From assembly GCA_027320785.1 (NCBI GenBank), contig DAHVKR010000026.1, positions 1 to 9,167 on the forward strand: a stretch of DNA of 9,167 bases, in the 5' to 3' direction. The position numbers and the translations under genes are program-made. Within the stretch, counting starts at the first letter, position 1, and each line of letters begins with the position of its first letter. The DNA comes from Bdellovibrionales bacterium (GTDB lineage: Bacteria; Bdellovibrionota; Bdellovibrionia; Bdellovibrionales; Bdellovibrionaceae). Positions 6,337 through 9,167 of the stretch are shown piece by piece. The notes beneath the pieces were generated by a model. That model saw only the letters and a list, made by a program, of their open reading frames with translations, was not told where the DNA came from and ran no database searches.

Positions 6337-6842
6337 TTTTGGCCTCCTGCCGCTTGATCAGCGGGTCCCATATCAAGAACCTTTGACTCACGAATAATAT
6401 TTCCAAACCCATCATCAAATTTTTCAACAATTACAACTTCGCCTTCGCGTATGTCCACGACAACACCATCATTGTGTCCAATTCTCATGTTTTTAAAAAG
6501 TACGTAGCTGTGGCCCTCTGGATCCTGAACAACTGCTCGGGGCTTAGGCGTATTCCACATAACAGCGACCAATTTAAGTCGACTCGTATCAAGTAAAATG
6601 AGAGGGTCCACGGGTTGCGCGATCTGGTTTCTTCCTCGAATACGAGGAACTCTGTAAGGTTTAAATGGATCTTTTTTTCCCGTTGGATCATAAATATAAT
6701 CTAGTTGAGGCGATATTTCATAGTTTTGAGAAATATCATCACCCGTTACCTGTCCACCTCCAGAGGAGTTCCCCACTGGCGGGGTCTGCGCTCTAAGGAG
6801 TAGGCTGCTGACAAAAATAAGTGACACCAAACCCCATCTCAT
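6333..6842 (-). CDS. pilP: Type IV pilus assembly protein PilP (no lipobox cysteine)
   Basis: PilP links the inner-membrane PilN/PilO pair to the N0 domain of PilQ. The 169-residue product has an N-terminal hydrophobic signal (about 2-16) followed by RAQTPP. A disordered Gly/Ser segment comes next, then the family hallmark GKKDPFKPYR (55-64) and a small C-terminal beta domain (about 80-160) with LKLVAVMWNTPKPRAVVQDPEGHSY. The protein contains no cysteine at all, so it cannot be lipidated as PilP of Neisseria or Pseudomonas is; it would be cleaved by signal peptidase I or stay anchored by the uncleaved helix. The start overlaps the pilO stop as ATGA; GGGAG lies 7 bases upstream. Confidence 0.92.
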   Translation of the reverse strand: MRWGLVSLIFVSSLLLRAQTPPVGNSSGGGQVTGDDISQNYEISPQLDYIYDPTGKKDPFKPYRVPRIRGRNQIAQPVDPLILLDTSRLKLVAVMWNTPKPRAVVQDPEGHSYVLFKNMRIGHNDGVVVDIREGEVVIVEKFDDGFGNIIRESKVLDMGPADQAAGGQK

Positions 6843-7444
6843 TTAACAGCTCCCGCTGGAGATAGAGGATTTGAATTAGTTGCTCGTGCGGCTGATAATT
6901 TAACAGCCGCAACGATAACATCAAAATTAAGACGACCATCATAATCTTTTGGAGAAGTTATCTTTAACTTTTTTACAAGCATAACCTTCTCTGTCACAGA
7001 AGTTTGATAAACAAACTGAGCAATATCGCCGTAGCTTCCCGTAAATTGCATTTCAACTGGCCACTCGTCTAAAACTTTACCTGAAACAATAGGTTTGGGA
7101 CGCCTTGAAAGTTGGCTGATACGACTTGTTCGAGCAAGTTGATCTAATTGCCTATTAAGATCTGATGAGTTGAGCTCTATAGGGACAAGTCGGCTGAGGT
7201 TCTCATACTTTGCTGTTAGACTAGCCAAAGTTTCCTGAAGATGATCTCTTTTTTTAAGAGCCTCTTCTGTCTCTGTCTTTTTTCTTTGCTCCTGCTGAAG
7301 TTGGGCTTGAAGGTTGGATATTTGAGGGTCTAAACTGGAGCCATCATCAAAAACAGTATTCCAGTAAATAAAACCGACAACAAGGGCGATAAAGCCGACT
7401 TGTTTAGTTGTTAAAAAAGCTAGACGAACAAGTAACTTATTCAT
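6839..7444 (-). CDS. pilO: Type IV pilus inner-membrane protein PilO
   Basis: PilO pairs with PilN in the inner membrane and transmits motor state to PilP and the secretin. The 201-residue protein has a short cytoplasmic tail (1-14), one membrane helix (about 15-30), a periplasmic coiled coil (about 38-85, rich in Q, E, K and L), and a ferredoxin-like domain (about 90-185). That domain contains the PilO-typical stretch WPVEMQFTGSYGDIAQFV (128-145). The length is normal for the family. It overlaps pilN upstream and pilP downstream by 4 bases (ATGA), with GGAG 8 bases before its ATG. Identification rests on topology, sequence and gene order together. Confidence 0.92.
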   Translation of the reverse strand: MNKLLVRLAFLTTKQVGFIALVVGFIYWNTVFDDGSSLDPQISNLQAQLQQEQRKKTETEEALKKRDHLQETLASLTAKYENLSRLVPIELNSSDLNRQLDQLARTSRISQLSRRPKPIVSGKVLDEWPVEMQFTGSYGDIAQFVYQTSVTEKVMLVKKLKITSPKDYDGRLNFDVIVAAVKLSAARATNSNPLSPAGAVK

Positions 7445-8046
7445 TTAGACTTCTCCAAATGACCTTGAATTCTAAACATTGAAAAATTCTGCCCTTCATA
7501 AGGCTGAATTTTTGACTCGATTAGTTCAACATCTTTAAACAATACATTTCTTGTTAAATCATCTAGGAGGATAGAAACATCCATCTCAGTTTGTGACATC
7601 CCATCTATTTGGATTTGAGTCCCCTTTCCATCCACTGTTTCTATTTCAATATTTTGTAGCCACATTTTCTCAGGTAAAATAGACTGCAACAAATCAAGAA
7701 CCTTGATCTCTGATAGTCTTCCTTGAGTAATTTTCGCAATCGCATTAATCTTTTTTTCTACATCTTTTTCATCCGCTTCAATTTTTGAAATTTCTGCCAC
7801 AATTGCACTTTGCTTATTATTAAAAGAAGTAAGTTCTGCTATTTGAGCATTCAAAGTACGAATCTTATTTTCTTTTTCAGGTTTTACTTGGGACTCGTAG
7901 ACAAACAGTGCTGCCGGGATAATAAGAATTACCAAAATATTAACTAGCCCTTTTCTTTGAATGTCACTTCCAGCAGACGCATCGCCTACTTCACTGATAT
8001 CTCCTTCAGTTTTGACAATATCAGGACGAAGGTTAATTTTAATCAT
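7441..8046 (-). CDS. pilN: Type IV pilus inner-membrane protein PilN
   Basis: PilN connects cytoplasmic PilM to the periplasmic complex. The N-terminus MIKINLRP is a clear version of the conserved INLLP peptide that docks into PilM. A polar linker (9-32) precedes the single membrane helix (about 34-50), followed by a coiled coil (about 55-105) and a periplasmic ferredoxin-like domain (about 110-198) with EKMWLQNIEI. The linker before the helix seems longer than in Pseudomonas PilN. The total of 201 residues is usual. It overlaps pilM by 4 bases (ATGA), with GGAG 5 bases before the start. Confidence 0.94.
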   Translation of the reverse strand: MIKINLRPDIVKTEGDISEVGDASAGSDIQRKGLVNILVILIIPAALFVYESQVKPEKENKIRTLNAQIAELTSFNNKQSAIVAEISKIEADEKDVEKKINAIAKITQGRLSEIKVLDLLQSILPEKMWLQNIEIETVDGKGTQIQIDGMSQTEMDVSILLDDLTRNVLFKDVELIESKIQPYEGQNFSMFRIQGHLEKSK

Positions 8047-9098
8047 ACATCTCCCGACTGCCGAAGGCCAAGTCCGAGAGATATAGATACAAAAGGAGCC
8101 ACCTGTTGCAAATATCCAGCATTTAATTTGCGACTTATACTAATCTTGCGAAAAGGATTGAGAATATCACCCTGCATTTCAAAAGTATTTGAGATCTTTT
8201 CGATAAGCCCCGAAGTTAGCGAGCCTCCCCCCGTAAACCAAGCCCGTGAGATTTTAACTCCTTGGTTTGTAACGCTTAGAAAATCAATAGAGCTTCTAAT
8301 CTCCTCAATGATCATGTCGCTGACTTGGGCCAGTGTCTGAGAAACTCCCTCTGGGACTTCTTGCCCTTTGCCCGCAGACAGCTTAAGTGACTCTGCCTCT
8401 TGGTAACTTAAGCCAAAGTTTTTTGATAACTCCGCATTATAGGTTGAGCCGCCCACTGGAATATCGCGACAAAAAATAACTTCACCATTTTGAAGAGCTA
8501 CAAAATTGGTGATTTGGGCTCCGACATTAAAAACAGCTACAACTTCATTCGGAAATTTTCCATAATTTGTCTCAAATAAATTCGCCAATGCAAATCCTGA
8601 CACATCAACTGTCTGGCACTTTAAACCAACAGACTCAATGACTTGAGCATACTGTCTTATAACTTCATTTTGAGCAGCCACCAACAGTAAATCCATCGTG
8701 TCCGGCGATGATGAGAAGGGAAGCATGTGATAGCTGAGCGTTACGTTATTAATATCAAATGGAATGTGTTGTTCGGCCTCAAATTTTAGTTGCTCTGCAA
8801 TCAACTTTTTATCTACCCTTGGAACGGAAATCCTCTTCACCATCACAGAGGTTCCCCACATTCCAATTGCTGCAGATTTTCGTTTTGACTTAAGGTCTTG
8901 AACCACTTTTTGTAAAACAGCTCCGACATTAGAAAGATCTACAATCTCTCCAGCCCCCACTGTCATAGGAGGCATTGGAGCCATAACAAACGATTGGAGA
9001 GTTGCACCGCCACGCCCCACATTCATTTCTGAAATTTTAATGCTCGTTGAACCTATATCAAGGCCCAACAATCCTTTTGATCCAAAAAACATAGGCAT
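8043..9098 (-). CDS. pilM: Type IV pilus assembly protein PilM, actin-like ATPase
   Basis: PilM is the cytoplasmic, FtsA/MreB-like nucleotide-binding protein that binds PilN. The 351 residues match the usual length of about 350. Visible motifs are phosphate-1 LLGLDIGSTSIKISEM (10-25), the family signature LKFEAEQHIPFDI (104-116), phosphate-2 FNVGAQITNFV (190-200) with DIPVGG (212-217), and the adenosine motif WFTGGGSLTSGL (288-299). An in-frame TAG lies five codons upstream, limiting the start to ATG 9098 or ATG 9092. Neither has a clear Shine-Dalgarno, unlike pilN to pilQ, so I keep 9098. It is the first gene of the pil cluster seen here. Confidence 0.95.
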   Translation of the reverse strand: MPMFFGSKGLLGLDIGSTSIKISEMNVGRGGATLQSFVMAPMPPMTVGAGEIVDLSNVGAVLQKVVQDLKSKRKSAAIGMWGTSVMVKRISVPRVDKKLIAEQLKFEAEQHIPFDINNVTLSYHMLPFSSSPDTMDLLLVAAQNEVIRQYAQVIESVGLKCQTVDVSGFALANLFETNYGKFPNEVVAVFNVGAQITNFVALQNGEVIFCRDIPVGGSTYNAELSKNFGLSYQEAESLKLSAGKGQEVPEGVSQTLAQVSDMIIEEIRSSIDFLSVTNQGVKISRAWFTGGGSLTSGLIEKISNTFEMQGDILNPFRKISISRKLNAGYLQQVAPFVSISLGLGLRQSGDV

Positions 9099-9167
9099 CC
9101 ATGCCGAAGTCTACTGGTTGAATAAAATTAAGAGAGACTTCTTCCCCCATCTTCTATTCTTCGATCT
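9099..9167 (-). other. Region upstream of pilM at the window edge
   Basis: These 69 bases may hold the end of an upstream gene or an operon leader. Minus-strand stop codons occur in all three frames here, so any upstream gene ends in this stretch, and which frame is real cannot be decided. No good -35/-10 pair is visible, so the pil promoter probably lies further upstream. An ATG at 9150 opens a 30-codon frame that stops inside pilM at 9058 and has no convincing ribosome site. Confidence 0.4.

Noticed and set aside
9058..9150. 30-codon ORF overlapping the start of pilM
   Set aside because: No good ribosome site and it ends inside pilM; most likely chance, though a coupling role cannot be excluded.

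Overview
The window comes from a bacterium that resembles the Bdellovibrionales (predatory Bdellovibrio and relatives). The partial 16S rRNA gene has stretches that match my memory of Bdellovibrio 16S, for example the region read on the minus strand as TAACTAGTCGAAAGATTAGC. A complete pilMNOPQ cluster also fits such a Gram-negative bacterium. The genus assignment is inference; aligning the 373 nt of 16S would settle it.

Layout: nearly everything reads on the minus strand, so the biological order runs from high to low coordinates. At the right edge an operon begins with pilM (9098-8043) and continues pilN, pilO, pilP and pilQ (ending at 4024). Every junction is a 4-base ATGA overlap and each of pilN to pilQ has a good Shine-Dalgarno. 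An unrecognised 194-residue lipoprotein gene (4012-3428) follows; its Shine-Dalgarno overlaps the pilQ stop codon. Next comes rarA (3350-2049), which has its own candidate promoter placed so close that the mRNA would be leaderless. A lone plus-strand cupin gene (1676-1981) converges on rarA. A conserved-looking hypothetical gene (about 1434-928) with an ambiguous N-terminus ends at a strong terminator hairpin (869-900). Then come tRNA-Ala(UGC) (809-734), a 360-base leader with an rRNA-type promoter and boxA, and the 5' quarter of a 16S rRNA gene that runs off the left edge.

How the genes work together: PilM (cytoplasmic actin-like), PilN and PilO (inner membrane) and PilP (periplasmic) form the alignment complex that connects the type IV pilus motor to the outer-membrane secretin PilQ. 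The downstream lipoprotein is probably exported with them. Two features of this operon are unusual. PilQ starts with a lipoprotein signal and carries a roughly 180-residue acidic, repeat-bearing linker before its AMIN domain. PilP, normally a lipoprotein, lacks the lipobox cysteine. The lipid anchor thus seems to have moved from PilP to PilQ.

I see no mobile element, CRISPR array or phage gene, and no defence system. The most noteworthy points are the altered pilus secretin module, the unknown lipoprotein, and the arrangement of the rRNA leader.
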